This document shows, piece after piece, positions 1 to 8,706 of a DNA stretch of 64,000 bases. Source of the DNA: Actinomadura rayongensis (GTDB lineage: Bacteria; Actinomycetota; Actinomycetes; Streptosporangiales; Streptosporangiaceae); contig NZ_WUTW01000010.1 of the NCBI RefSeq assembly GCF_009831215.1, positions 117,647 through 181,646 of the forward strand, written 5' to 3'. The position numbers were made by a program, and so were the translations under genes. How positions within the stretch are numbered: position 1 is the stretch's first letter; every line of letters starts with the position of its first letter. Below the pieces are notes generated by a model. The model saw only the letters and a program-made list of their open reading frames with translations. It made no database searches and was not told the DNA's origin.

Positions 1-1
1 C

Positions 2-238
2 CGCGGGCTCGCCCGCCAGCTCTGCGAGGGCGGGCCGACGCTGCTCGCCGAGATCGCCGCGGCCGGGCGCGTGGACGAGCTGTGCCTGACGCTGAGCCCC
101 GTCCTCGTCGCGGGCGACGCGCCGCGCATCATGAACGGCCGGATCATCGACCTGCAGCGGATGACGCTCCGCCATGCGATCCAGGACGGCGACTACCTCT
201 TCCTGCGCTACCTCCGCGCGGCGCCCGCCGAGACGTGA
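2..238 (+). CDS. RibD C-terminal-like pyrimidine reductase, C-terminal 78 residues (partial)
   Basis: The window opens inside this gene; 78 residues and a TGA stop are visible. The sequence CEGGPTLLAEI followed by VDELCLTLSPVLVAGDAPRI is the typical end of the RibD C-terminal (dihydrofolate-reductase-like) fold, in which the EGG loop binds NADPH. Family members reduce a pyrimidine intermediate of riboflavin synthesis or related deazaflavin/pterin substrates. The many stand-alone actinobacterial copies have no proven substrate. No neighbouring riboflavin genes are visible, so the exact reaction is left open. Confidence 0.8.
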   Translation, partial: RGLARQLCEGGPTLLAEIAAAGRVDELCLTLSPVLVAGDAPRIMNGRIIDLQRMTLRHAIQDGDYLFLRYLRAAPAET

Positions 239-350
239 CCCCGAGCGGATTCGCCGCCGACGCGCGGGTACGCGGAACAACGTTGGCCCGGCGGACGCTC
301 TTGCGTCCGTGGAAGGACGGCCTTTCCCCATCACGCGAAGCGGAGGAGAC

Positions 351-1193
351 ATGACGGACATCGACGTCGGCCGGTTCGGGATCTGGCGGCGCTGGCAGGA
401 GACGAGCCCGGAGTTCGCCCGGGAGGCCGAGGCGCTCGGCTACGGCGCGATCTGGCTCGGCTCCTCGCCCGGCGCGGACCTGGACGTCGCCGAGCGCCTG
501 CTCGCCGCCACCGACCGGATCGTCATCGCGACCGGCATCGTCAACATGTGGGCGACGTCCGCCGACGACGTCGCCGCGTCCTACCGCCGGATCACCGACG
601 CCCACCCCGGACGGTTCCTGCTCGGCGTCGGGATCGGCCACCCCGAGGCGACGCGCGAGTACCAGAGCCCGTACGACACGATCGTCGCCTACCTGGACCG
701 GCTCGACGCGGGCGGCGTGCCCGTCGACGGCCGCGTCCTCGCGGCGCTCGGCCCGAAGGTGCTGCGGCTCGCCGCCGAGCGGGCGCGCGGCGCGCACCCC
801 TACCTCGTCACGCCCGAGCACTCCCGGCGGGCGCGCGAGATCCTCGGCCCGGACGCGCTGCTCGCGCCCGAGCAGAAGGTCGTCCTGGACGAGGACGCCG
901 ACCGCGCCCGCACGACGGCCCGCGGAAAAGTCGCGCATCCCTACCTCAAGCTCAGCAACTACACGAACAACCTGCGTCGCCTCGGCTGGACCGACGAGGA
1001 CATCGCCGGCGACGGCAGCGACGCCCTCATCGACGAGCTCGCCCCGCACGGCGACGCCGCGACGGTCGCGGCGGCGGTGACGCGGCATCTCGAAGTTGGC
1101 GCGAACCACGTGGCCCTCCAGCCCCTCACCGCGGACGACGCCGACCCGCTCCCCACCCTGCGCGCCCTGGCGCAGGCCCTCAAACTGACCTGA
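351..1193 (+). CDS. F420-dependent LLM-class oxidoreductase (TIGR03620-like)
   Basis: A 280-residue protein of the luciferase-like (LLM) TIM-barrel family. The sequence starts FGIWRRW near residue 6, has GYGAIWLGSSPG, then TGIVNMWATSADDVAASYRRI and RFLLGVGIGHPE, which are the hallmarks of the actinobacterial TIGR03620 group predicted to use coenzyme F420. The substrate is unknown. The ATG at 351 was chosen because GGAGGAG lies just upstream; an in-frame extension to 174 overlaps the previous gene and looks non-coding. The gene stands alone and is followed by a strong hairpin at 1208-1251. Confidence 0.85.
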   Translation: MTDIDVGRFGIWRRWQETSPEFAREAEALGYGAIWLGSSPGADLDVAERLLAATDRIVIATGIVNMWATSADDVAASYRRITDAHPGRFLLGVGIGHPEATREYQSPYDTIVAYLDRLDAGGVPVDGRVLAALGPKVLRLAAERARGAHPYLVTPEHSRRAREILGPDALLAPEQKVVLDEDADRARTTARGKVAHPYLKLSNYTNNLRRLGWTDEDIAGDGSDALIDELAPHGDAATVAAAVTRHLEVGANHVALQPLTADDADPLPTLRALAQALKLT

Positions 1194-1207
1194 TCCGCCG
1201 ACAGGAC

Positions 1208-1251
1208 GCCCGCCCGACACGTCAGTTCGTCGCAGCGACGTGCGGGCGGGC
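1208..1251. terminator. GC-rich hairpin after the LLM gene
   Basis: GCCCGCCCG, a bulged A, and CACGTC pair with GACGTG and CGGGCGGGC across a 13-nt loop, giving a 15-bp stem with one bulge. It starts 14 nt after the stop at 1193. There is no U-tract, as is usual for actinomycete terminators. Confidence 0.6.
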
Positions 1252-1323
1252 GGCGCTCCCGCGGGAAGGGCACGATCCGGTCACAGAGGTGTGATCCGAA
1301 CAGCCCAGTGGTAGTGATCACCC

Positions 1324-1971
1324 GTGAACTTTTGGGAGTACCTGCGCAGCCGCCAGGAACTGCTCGTGTTCGAGACGTGGCAGCACGCGAGCATGGTGTT
1401 CCAGTGCGTGGTGGCCGCGCTCCTCCTCGGAGTCGCCGTCGGGGTGCTCGTGTACCGGAGCCCGCGGCTGTCGGGGTTCGCCACCGGCACCGCCGGGGCC
1501 GTGTTCACGATCCCGTCGCTGGCCCTGCTCGGCCTGCTCATCACCCCGCTCGGCCTCGGCGTCGCCCCGAGCGTCGTCGCGCTGACGCTGTACTCGCTGC
1601 TCCCGATCGTGCGGAACACCATCGTCGGCCTGAACGGCGTGGACCGCACCCTCGTGGACGCGGCGCGCGGCATCGGCATGGGGCGCGGCCGGATCCTGCT
1701 GCGCGTCGAGCTGCCGCTCGCCTGGCCGGTCATCCTCACCGGCGCGCGCGTCGCCACGCAGCTCGCGATGGGCATCGGCGCGATCGCCGCGTACGTGTCC
1801 GGGCCGGGCCTCGGCGAGCAGATCTTCTCCGGGCTCGGCCGGCTCGGCGGCGCGAACTCCGTCAACATGACGCTCGCCGGAACGCTCGGCGTGATCGTCC
1901 TGGCCCTGCTCTTCGACGGCTGCTTCCTCGTGATCGGCCGTCTGACCACACCGCGAGGGATCCGTGCCTGA
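1324..1971 (+). CDS. Osmoprotectant (glycine betaine/choline) ABC transporter permease 1, OpuCB/ProW-like
   Basis: A 215-residue inner-membrane permease with about five to six hydrophobic spans. LVDAARGIGMGRGRILLRVELPLA (about residues 115-138) carries the cytoplasmic EAA-type coupling loop that contacts the ATPase. It is the first gene of a four-gene operon and overlaps the ATPase gene by 8 nt. The start is a GTG without a convincing Shine-Dalgarno sequence. A TAGTGA hexamer ends 6 nt before it, so leaderless initiation is possible. OpuC-type systems have two permeases, an ATPase and a lipoprotein, exactly as found here. Confidence 0.9.
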   Translation: MNFWEYLRSRQELLVFETWQHASMVFQCVVAALLLGVAVGVLVYRSPRLSGFATGTAGAVFTIPSLALLGLLITPLGLGVAPSVVALTLYSLLPIVRNTIVGLNGVDRTLVDAARGIGMGRGRILLRVELPLAWPVILTGARVATQLAMGIGAIAAYVSGPGLGEQIFSGLGRLGGANSVNMTLAGTLGVIVLALLFDGCFLVIGRLTTPRGIRA

Positions 1972-3163
1972 CAGCTCCCCCGACGCGCCGGACTCCCCCG
2001 CCGCCGGCGCGGCCCCGGCCACCGACCGTGCCGGGATCGAACTGATCAACGTCACCAAGCGCTATCCGGGGCAGAAGACGCCCGCGGTGGACGACGTGAC
2101 GCTGACGGTCCCGGTCGGCGAGATCGTCGTGCTGCTCGGCCCGTCCGGCAGCGGCAAGACGACCACGATGCGGCTGATCAACCGGCTGATCGAGCCGACG
2201 TCCGGGAAGATCACCGTGGCCGGACGGGACGCGCTCGGCCTCAACCCGACCGAGCTGCGCCGCCACATCGGCTACGTCATCCAGGACGCCGGGCTGTTCC
2301 CCCACATGACGGTCGCCACGAACGTCGGCCTCGTCCCGCAGATGCTGAAGTGGGACCGCAAGCGGATCGCCGACCGCGTCGACGAACTGCTGGACCTCGT
2401 CGACCTGCCCCCCGACCAGTACCGCGACCGGTATCCGCGCGAGCTGTCGGGCGGGCAGCGCCAGCGGGTCGGCGTCGCCCGGGCGCTCGCCGCCGACCCG
2501 CCGGTCATGCTGATGGACGAGCCGTTCGGCGCGCTCGACCCCATCACCCGCGAACACCTCCAGGACTCGCTGCTGCATCTGCAGGACGAGCTGGGCAAGA
2601 CGATCGTGTTCGTCACCCACGACATCAACGAGGCGCTGAAGCTCGGCGACCGCATCGCGATCCTCGACAAGGGCTCGCGGATCGCGCAGTTCGGCACCCC
2701 GCAGGAGATCCTGCTCAACCCGGCGGACGCCTACGTCGAGCAGTTCATCGGCGGCGGCCAGGCGATGCGGCTGCTGCGGTTCAGCCGTGTCGCGGACGTG
2801 CCGCTCCAGCAGGTGCCCGAGGCGGCCCCCGGCGACGACGCCGACGCCGTCCGGGACCGGCTCGGCGACACCGGGTTCGCGGTCGTGCTGGACGAGCGGC
2901 GCCGTCCCGTCCGCTGGATCACCGCGGCGAACCTGGACGGCGTGACCGGTCCCGTCGGCGAGCGCGGCGAGGACGTCGCCGACCCGATCCGGGGACGCAA
3001 CACGCTGCAGCAGGCGCTGGAGACGCTGATCCAGAGCGACCACGAGTGCGTCCCGGTCGTCGGGCGCGGCGGCGTCTACCAGGGCACGGTCACGCTCGCG
3101 ACCGTCCAGAACGCGATCCGGGAGATGCGCCGCACCGCCGAGCGCGCGGGGGCGGGCGCGTGA
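1964..3163 (+). CDS. Osmoprotectant ABC transporter ATP-binding protein with CBS domains, OpuCA/ProV-like
   Basis: A 399-residue ATPase that energises glycine betaine/choline import. Walker A (GPSGSGKTT) is near residue 60, the signature ELSGGQRQRVGVARAL near 160, Walker B MLMDEPFGALDP near 180, and the switch His in VTHDINEAL near 215. The C-terminal 130 residues form a CBS-like regulatory region, which in this family senses ionic strength or nucleotides. The start is a GTG inside the previous gene, and the stop overlaps the next GTG start, so the genes are probably translationally coupled. Confidence 0.92.
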   Translation: MPDSSPDAPDSPAAGAAPATDRAGIELINVTKRYPGQKTPAVDDVTLTVPVGEIVVLLGPSGSGKTTTMRLINRLIEPTSGKITVAGRDALGLNPTELRRHIGYVIQDAGLFPHMTVATNVGLVPQMLKWDRKRIADRVDELLDLVDLPPDQYRDRYPRELSGGQRQRVGVARALAADPPVMLMDEPFGALDPITREHLQDSLLHLQDELGKTIVFVTHDINEALKLGDRIAILDKGSRIAQFGTPQEILLNPADAYVEQFIGGGQAMRLLRFSRVADVPLQQVPEAAPGDDADAVRDRLGDTGFAVVLDERRRPVRWITAANLDGVTGPVGERGEDVADPIRGRNTLQQALETLIQSDHECVPVVGRGGVYQGTVTLATVQNAIREMRRTAERAGAGA

Positions 3164-3957
3164 CCGCGCCGCCGCTCGGCGACACCGAGGACGCCGCCGC
3201 CGGGACGGGCACGCAGGACGCGCTGCACGCCCCGGCCGGACGGTCCTGGCGCGCGCTGCTCCAACCGCTGCTCATCGTCGTCGCCGGCCTCGGCTGGATG
3301 CTCTACGTCGAGAACGAGCACCTCGACAGCATCGAGAAGCGCGTCCTCGCCCCCCGCTACGTCGCGCAGAAGACGTGGGAGCACATCGAGCTGGCGCTCG
3401 CGTCCACGGCGATCGTGCTGGTCATCGCGATCCCGCTCGGCATCGCGCTGAGCCGTCCGCGCGTCCGCCGCGCCACGCCGCTGGTCCTCGGCGTCGCGAA
3501 CATCGGGCAGTCCGCGCCCGCGATCGGCGTCGTCGTGCTGCTCGCCGTGATCTGGGGCATCGGGTTCTGGACGGCGATCGTCGCGCTCGTCGCGTACGGC
3601 ATGCTTCCCGCGCTGCGCAACACGATGGTGGGCCTGCAGCAAGTCGATCCGACGCTCACCGACGCGGGACGGGGCATCGGCATGTCGGCGCCGGCCGTCC
3701 TGGGCCGTGTCGAGCTGCCTCTGGCCGCCCCGGTGATCCTCGCGGGGATCCGGACGACGCTCGTGCTGATGGTCGGCACCGCGAGCATCGCCTCGTTCAT
3801 CAGCGGCGGCGGGCTCGGCGACCTCGTCACCACGGGCGTCACCACGCAGCGGACGCCGGTGCTGCTGACCGGCTGCGTCCTCATCGCGCTGCTCGCGCTG
3901 CTCATCGACTGGCTCGGCGGCGTCGCGACCCGGCTCCTCGCCCCGAAGGGACTCTGA
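3160..3957 (+). CDS. Osmoprotectant ABC transporter permease 2, OpuCD-like
   Basis: A 265-residue permease. A soluble N-terminal segment of about 35 residues is followed by a hydrophobic span (LLQPLLIVVAGLGWMLYV) and five further spans. The coupling loop LTDAGRGIGMSAPAVLGRVELPLA is clearly homologous to that of the first permease, so the two are paralogues that form the channel together. The GTG start at 3160 overlaps the ATPase stop (GTGA), which fixes the start. The next gene's ATG follows the TGA immediately. Confidence 0.9.
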   Translation: MTAPPLGDTEDAAAGTGTQDALHAPAGRSWRALLQPLLIVVAGLGWMLYVENEHLDSIEKRVLAPRYVAQKTWEHIELALASTAIVLVIAIPLGIALSRPRVRRATPLVLGVANIGQSAPAIGVVVLLAVIWGIGFWTAIVALVAYGMLPALRNTMVGLQQVDPTLTDAGRGIGMSAPAVLGRVELPLAAPVILAGIRTTLVLMVGTASIASFISGGGLGDLVTTGVTTQRTPVLLTGCVLIALLALLIDWLGGVATRLLAPKGL

Positions 3958-4935
3958 ATGCTCACCGGACGGCGGTCGCGGACCGCTCTCGCCGCGTGCG
4001 CCGCGCTGACGCTGGCCGGCTGCGGCCTGAAACCCGCCTCGGCGTTCATCCCGGACGTCGAGCCGGGCAGCATCCGGCCGATCCCCGGCCTGAAGGACGT
4101 CACGTTCCGCGTCACGTCCAAGGAGTTCACCGAGCAGCTCATCCTCGGCAAGATCGCGGTGCTGGCGCTCAAGGCCGCGGGCGCGAAGGTGAAGGACCAC
4201 ACGAACGTGCAGGGCAGCGCGTCGGCCCGCCGGTCCATCACCACCGGCAACAACGACCTGATGTGGGAGTACACCGGCACCGGCTGGATCACCTACCTCG
4301 GGCAGGAGAACCCCATCCCGGACGCCGGACGGCAGTTCACCGCCGTCCGGGACCTGGACCTGCGCAAGAACCACATCGCCTGGCTCGCCCCGCCCGCGCC
4401 GCTCAACAACACCTACGCGCTCGCCGTCAACGCGTCCGCCCAGCGCAAGTACGGGCTGACGAAGCTGTCGGACATGGCGAAGGTGCCGGTCGCGCAGCGG
4501 ACGTTCTGCGTCGAGTCGGAGTTCTTCTCCCGCAACGACGGGATGCGCGGCATGCTGAAGGCCTACGGGCTGAACTACGGGTCGACCGTCCCGTCCGGCA
4601 ACGTCCTCCAGATGAACACGGGCGTCATCTTCAACGCCGTCCAGCACGGCCGCTGCACGTTCGGCGAGGTCACCGCGACCGACGGCCGCAACAAGGCGCT
4701 CCACCTCACCGTGCTGGACGACGACCGCCGCTTCTTCCCCATCTACAACCCGGCGATCACCATCCGCGAGCCCTTGCTGCGCGCCCACCCCGAACTCACC
4801 GGCATCTTCGCCCAGATCGCGCCCAAGCTCACCACCCCCGTCATGACCGCCCTGAACGCCAAGGCCGACGTCGACGGCAACGACCCCGTCTTCGTCGCCC
4901 GCGACTGGATGCGCCAGCAAGGCTTCATCAAGTAG
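3958..4935 (+). CDS. Glycine betaine/choline-binding lipoprotein, OpuCC-like
   Basis: A 325-residue secreted lipoprotein. An Arg-rich N-terminus precedes a hydrophobic stretch ending in the lipobox LAGC (about residues 18-21), so the mature protein should be anchored outside the membrane. FRVTSKEFTEQLILGKI and NNDLMWEYTGTGWITYL match the OpuAC/ProX-type binding fold for quaternary amines. It completes the transporter with the three preceding genes. The specific ligand among betaine, choline and carnitine cannot be read from the sequence. Confidence 0.9.
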   Translation: MLTGRRSRTALAACAALTLAGCGLKPASAFIPDVEPGSIRPIPGLKDVTFRVTSKEFTEQLILGKIAVLALKAAGAKVKDHTNVQGSASARRSITTGNNDLMWEYTGTGWITYLGQENPIPDAGRQFTAVRDLDLRKNHIAWLAPPAPLNNTYALAVNASAQRKYGLTKLSDMAKVPVAQRTFCVESEFFSRNDGMRGMLKAYGLNYGSTVPSGNVLQMNTGVIFNAVQHGRCTFGEVTATDGRNKALHLTVLDDDRRFFPIYNPAITIREPLLRAHPELTGIFAQIAPKLTTPVMTALNAKADVDGNDPVFVARDWMRQQGFIK

Positions 4936-5011
4936 CGCCGCGGACCTCCTCCCTTACGGGCTGGCCCGGGACCGGCGAGACGCTGCGCACGGTCGCCCGC
5001 TCTCTCCTCGA

Positions 5012-5284
5012 ATGGCGCGGTCTCCTGGAGGAGCCGGGACGCCGCCCGGCGACGGGACCCCGGTGGCGGCGCGCGCCTACCTGGACGTCTGCTTCTTCCA
5101 CCCGTTCGCCGACGGCAATGCCCGATCCGCCCTACCGGCGCTCGTGTTCGTCCTCGGCCGGGAGGGCGTGGTGCTCGGCCGGCTCGGGCCGCTGCCCGTC
5201 CTGCCGCGTTGGGCCGACGACGCGGACGGCGCGGCGGATCTCGTGCGGCTCATCGAGACACTGGCCCGGCCCGGGGTTGGTTGT
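5012..5284 (+). pseudogene. Remnant of a Fic/DOC-family protein
   Basis: This frame encodes AARAYLDVCFFHPFADGNARSA followed by a plausible C-terminal end (LPALVFVLGREGVVLG, ADLVRLIETLARPG). HPFADGNARSA is the Fic active-site loop, normally HxFx(D/E)GNGRxxR. Here the second Gly and the last Arg are Ala, a variant that actinomycete Fic-like proteins can carry. Fewer than 80 nt separate it from the upstream transporter gene, so the roughly 100 residues of Fic fold normally before the motif are missing. The frame runs on into sequence antisense to the convergent TetR gene. It is best read as a truncated gene. Confidence 0.65.
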
Positions 5285-5929
5285 TCAGGGGGTGGCGACG
5301 CCGGTGCGGACGGCCGTGTAGAAGGCCTGGAGGTCGTCGATCAGCGTGTCCACGGCCGGGTCGTCGGTGAGGAGCCAGTCGGCGACGAGGTCGAAGAGGC
5401 CGCCGACCAGGCCGATCGCGATGCGGTGAACGTCGGCGTCCGGGCCGACCGTTCCCGCGTCGCGCCAGAAGCGCTCCACGAACTCGGCGGCCCAGCGGCG
5501 GTTCGCGCGGCGCAGCCGTTCGACGGCCGGTGAGACGCCGCTCGCCTGCCCGAACGTGACGAGCGCGCGGCGCGGATCGTCCACCAGCGCGTGCGCGAAC
5601 GCCGCGATCAGCGCGCGTTCGGCGTCCGGGGCGTCGGGCGGCGCGGCGGCGCGGTGGGCGGTCATCTCGCCCATGATCTGCTCGCTGATCCATCCGACGA
5701 GCGCGATGTAGCAGTCCTCGCGACTCGGGAAGATCTCGTAGAAGCTCTTGGTGCCGACATAGGCGTGCTGGCAGAGCTGTTCGATCGAGACGTTGTGGTA
5801 CCCGTGCGCCGCGCATAGTTCCAGCGCCGACTCCAGGAGCTGGCGGCGGCGCTGCTCCCTGCGCTGGTCGGCGTCGAGGCCCCGGATCCGGCGCCCGCGC
5901 GGCGCGTCGGCCGCTTCCGCGTGTGTCAC
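5285..5929 (-). CDS. TetR-family transcriptional regulator
   Basis: A 214-residue repressor-type protein. The N-terminal helix-turn-helix (QRREQRRRQLLESALELCAA, then VSIEQLCQHAYVGTKSFYEIF) is canonical TetR, followed by an all-helical ligand domain. The GTG at 5929 was preferred to an upstream ATG at 6028, because the longer version would run across the lipase promoter and operator and is basic, low-complexity sequence. The gene is divergent from the lipase gene; the palindrome at 5960-5975 between them is the likely operator, implying control of both. It converges on the Fic remnant. Confidence 0.88.
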   Translation of the reverse strand: MTHAEAADAPRGRRIRGLDADQRREQRRRQLLESALELCAAHGYHNVSIEQLCQHAYVGTKSFYEIFPSREDCYIALVGWISEQIMGEMTAHRAAAPPDAPDAERALIAAFAHALVDDPRRALVTFGQASGVSPAVERLRRANRRWAAEFVERFWRDAGTVGPDADVHRIAIGLVGGLFDLVADWLLTDDPAVDTLIDDLQAFYTAVRTGVATP

Positions 5930-5959
5930 GGTCCCGACATTACCGGCGCGCGAGTTATC

Positions 5960-5975
5960 AACAAGAGTTCTTGTT
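5960..5975. promoter_or_regulatory. Probable TetR operator
   Basis: A perfect inverted repeat, AACAAGA-GT-TCTTGTT (7-bp arms, 2-nt centre), lies 31 bp upstream of the TetR start. It overlaps the -35 element of the lipase promoter, where a bound repressor would block RNA polymerase. Confidence 0.65.
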
Positions 5976-5999
5976 CGTAACACGGCAGCGTGCTCTAAT
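5971..5999 (+). promoter_or_regulatory. Lipase promoter with extended -10
   Basis: TTGTTC (5971-5976), a 17-nt spacer, then TCTAAT (5994-5999) preceded by TGC, an extended -10. Transcription would start near 6006, about 20 nt before the ATG, and a GGAGG lies between. Confidence 0.5.
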
Positions 6000-6026
6000 G
6001 GCGTCTCCCCCAGCGCCGGAGGTCCC

Positions 6027-6884
6027 ATGCGCCGCCGTCTCGCCGCCGTCCTGGCCGCGTCCGCCCTGCTCGTCCCGCTCCTGGCCGGACGCGCCGACGC
6101 CGCCCCGCCCTCGTCGGGCTTCAACGACTACAACTGCCGTCCGTCCGCCGCCCACCCCGAACCCGTCCTGCTGCTCCACGGGCTCGGCGGCAACGGGCCC
6201 GGCAACTTCCTCACCCTCGGCCCGTTCCTGATGGGCGAGGGGTACTGCGTCTACGCCGAGACGTACGGCGAGGCGCTGCCCCCGATCCCGGTCGGGGGCC
6301 TGGTGTCGGTGGACGCGTCCGCGAAGGAGAACGCCGCGCGGATCGACAAGATCCTCGCCGCCACTGGCGCGTCGAAGGTCGACGTGATCGGCCACTCCGA
6401 GGGCGGCTACCTCTCCCTGGCCATCCCGAAGTTCCTGCCGGGCTACGCCGCGAAGATCGAGCAGGTGGTGGCGCTCGCGCCGCCGACCCACGGCACGACG
6501 TTCGCCGGGCTCGTCACGCTCGCGCAGCAGCTCGGCATCATGTCCCAGGTCAACCAGGTGCTCACCGGCGCCGGGTGCGTCGCCTGCACCCAGCTCACGA
6601 CCGGCGCGCCCGAGATCGAGCGGCTGACGTCCAGCGCGATCGTCCAGCCGGGCGTCGACTACACGGTGATCGCCAGCAAGTCGGACGAGCTGGTCACGCC
6701 GACCGACACCGCGTTCGTCCGCGAGCAGGGCGTCACCAACACCTACGTCCAGGACTGGTGCCCGTCCGACGGCGTCGGCCACATCGGCCTGGCGTACGAC
6801 GGGGCGGTGGCGCGCTACATCGCCAACACGCTGGACCCCGCGCACCGCAAGCCCGTGTCCTGCGGTTACGGCCTGCCCTTCTGA
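6027..6884 (+). CDS. Secreted lipase/esterase, alpha/beta-hydrolase (lipase class 2-like)
   Basis: A 285-residue secreted hydrolase. The signal peptide occupies residues 1 to about 26 (MRRRLAAVL, hydrophobic core, cleavage after ADA). HGLGGNGPGN forms the oxyanion-hole region and VIGHSEGGYLSL is the nucleophile elbow with Ser in GHSEG. The Asp is probably in ASKSDELVTP and the catalytic His in GVGHIGLAYD. Four later cysteines suggest disulfides, as in actinomycete EstA/LipA-type triacylglycerol lipases. GGAGG 5 nt upstream supports this ATG. Probable regulation is by the divergent TetR protein. Confidence 0.88.
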   Translation: MRRRLAAVLAASALLVPLLAGRADAAPPSSGFNDYNCRPSAAHPEPVLLLHGLGGNGPGNFLTLGPFLMGEGYCVYAETYGEALPPIPVGGLVSVDASAKENAARIDKILAATGASKVDVIGHSEGGYLSLAIPKFLPGYAAKIEQVVALAPPTHGTTFAGLVTLAQQLGIMSQVNQVLTGAGCVACTQLTTGAPEIERLTSSAIVQPGVDYTVIASKSDELVTPTDTAFVREQGVTNTYVQDWCPSDGVGHIGLAYDGAVARYIANTLDPAHRKPVSCGYGLPF

Positions 6885-6955
6885 CCGTCCGGTTTTCCGA
6901 CCCGTACGCCGGGTAGGCGACCGGTCTCCCCGCGCCCCCGATCGAGGAGGAGGAC

Positions 6956-8416
6956 ATGGACCACTCCGAGACGCCCGTGCTCGACGCGCTGACGAAGTTC
7001 CGCGAGCGCGACGACGTGGTGTTCGGCCCGCCCGGCCACAAGCAGGGACGCGGCGTCGACCCCCGGGTGCTGGACGTTCTCGGCGAGGGCGTGTTCGCCT
7101 CCGACGTCCTCCTCCTCAACGGGCTGGACGACCGCCGCGAGTCCCAGAACGTGCTCGGCAGGGCGCAGGAACTGATGGCCGACGCCGTGGGCGCCGACCG
7201 GTCCTTCTTCTCGACGTGCGGCAGCTCGCTGTCGGTCAAGACCGCGATGCTCGCCGTCGCGGGGCCCGGCGAGAAGCTGCTCGTCTCCCGGAACGCGCAC
7301 AAGTCCGTCGTGTCCGGCGTGATCATCAACGGGACGGACCCGGTCTGGGTCCACGCGCACTTCGACGCCGAGCGGCACCTGGCGCACCCGCCGGAGGCCG
7401 CCGACGTCGAACGCGCCCTCGACGCCCACCCCGACGCCAAGGGCATGCTGCTGATCACGCCGACCGACTGGGGCACCTGCGCGGACATCGCGGGCATCGC
7501 CGAGCTGTGCCACTCCCGCGACGTGGCGCTCATCGTGGACGAGGCGTGGGGCGCGCACCTGCCGTTCCACCCCGACCTGCCCGCGTGGGGCATGTCGTGC
7601 GGCGCGGATCTCGTCGTGACGAGCGTCCACAAGATGGGCGGCGCGATCGAGCAGAGTTCAGTGTTCCACCTCCAGGGGGACCGCATCGACCCGGCCGTCC
7701 TCAAGCTCCGCGAGGACCTCCTCGGGACGACCAGTGCGTCGTCCCTGGTCTACGCGTCGCTGGACGGCTGGCGGCGGCAGATGGTGGAGCAGGGGCACGG
7801 GCTGCTGGACGCCGCGCTGGCCCGCGCCGCGCGCGTCCGCGCCGCGATCGCCGACATGCCGGGGCTGCGGCCGATGGGACGGGAGGTCGTCGGTCCGCAC
7901 CACGCCGCCGACCTGGACCCGCTCGCCATCAGCATCGACGTGCGCGACCTCGGCATCAGCGGGATGCAGGCCGCCGAGTGGCTGCGGACGGCCTGTCACG
8001 TGGACGTCGGCGCCGCCGACCAGTGCCGGATCAACGCGCGCCTCACCCACGCCGACGACGACGCGACCGAGGCCCGGCTCGTGGACGCGCTGCGCGGGCT
8101 GACCGCCGACGTCGACCGCATCGCGCCGCAGCCGCAGGTCCGGCTGCCCGATCCCGAGACGCTGTCGCTGGAGACCGTGATGCTCCCGCGCGACGCGTTC
8201 TTCGCCCCGACCGAGCAGGTCCCGGTCGAGAAGGCGGCGGGACGCGTCGCGGCCGAGCTGGTCAGCCCGTACCCGCCCGGCGTGCCCGTCCTCGCGCCCG
8301 GCGAGCTGATCACCGAGGCCGTGCTCGACTACCTGGCCAGCGGACCGCCTGCGGGGATGCTCGTCCCGGACGCCGTGGACCCGTCACTGCGCACGCTCCG
8401 GGTCGTCGCGCACTGA
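6956..8416 (+). CDS. PLP-dependent Orn/Lys/Arg-type decarboxylase
   Basis: A 486-residue fold-type I PLP enzyme. GPPGHKQGRG near the N-terminus, the FSTCGSSLSVKTAMLAVAGPGEKLLVSRNAHKS segment, LIVDEAWGAHLPFHP and SVHKMGGAIEQSSVF (with the Lys that binds PLP) define the short, single-lobe Orn/Lys/Arg decarboxylase family. Such enzymes make polyamines or diamines by decarboxylation. Which amino acid is used cannot be decided. A GAGGAGGA Shine-Dalgarno precedes the ATG. The gene stands alone, 71 nt after the lipase. Confidence 0.88.
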   Translation: MDHSETPVLDALTKFRERDDVVFGPPGHKQGRGVDPRVLDVLGEGVFASDVLLLNGLDDRRESQNVLGRAQELMADAVGADRSFFSTCGSSLSVKTAMLAVAGPGEKLLVSRNAHKSVVSGVIINGTDPVWVHAHFDAERHLAHPPEAADVERALDAHPDAKGMLLITPTDWGTCADIAGIAELCHSRDVALIVDEAWGAHLPFHPDLPAWGMSCGADLVVTSVHKMGGAIEQSSVFHLQGDRIDPAVLKLREDLLGTTSASSLVYASLDGWRRQMVEQGHGLLDAALARAARVRAAIADMPGLRPMGREVVGPHHAADLDPLAISIDVRDLGISGMQAAEWLRTACHVDVGAADQCRINARLTHADDDATEARLVDALRGLTADVDRIAPQPQVRLPDPETLSLETVMLPRDAFFAPTEQVPVEKAAGRVAAELVSPYPPGVPVLAPGELITEAVLDYLASGPPAGMLVPDAVDPSLRTLRVVAH

Positions 8417-8706
8417 CGCCGCGCGACCCGGGCCCGGAAGACGGCGAAATCGGTCAACGACGCGGTCGCGGACATTTCAATATCCAGAAAACGCCAAATG
8501 CGCGTGTGCTGACCCGGTTACGTTGCCGACGCCTCATGGCGTCCGGCATGATGATCGAGCGGCGGCCGAGCCGGCGGCACCGGCTTTCCCCGCCGGCGCC
8601 GGACCGGCGGACGGCGAGCACGCCGCTCCCCGTCCCGGCCGGACCGCTCCGGGCTCCCGCCTCCGTGCCGCGCGGGAGGCCCGACCCGCGACCACGAGAC
8701 GGAGCC

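Noticed and set aside
3076..4920. A 614-residue minus-strand frame opposite the osmoprotectant permease and binding protein
   Set aside because: Antisense shadow with no recognisable domain.
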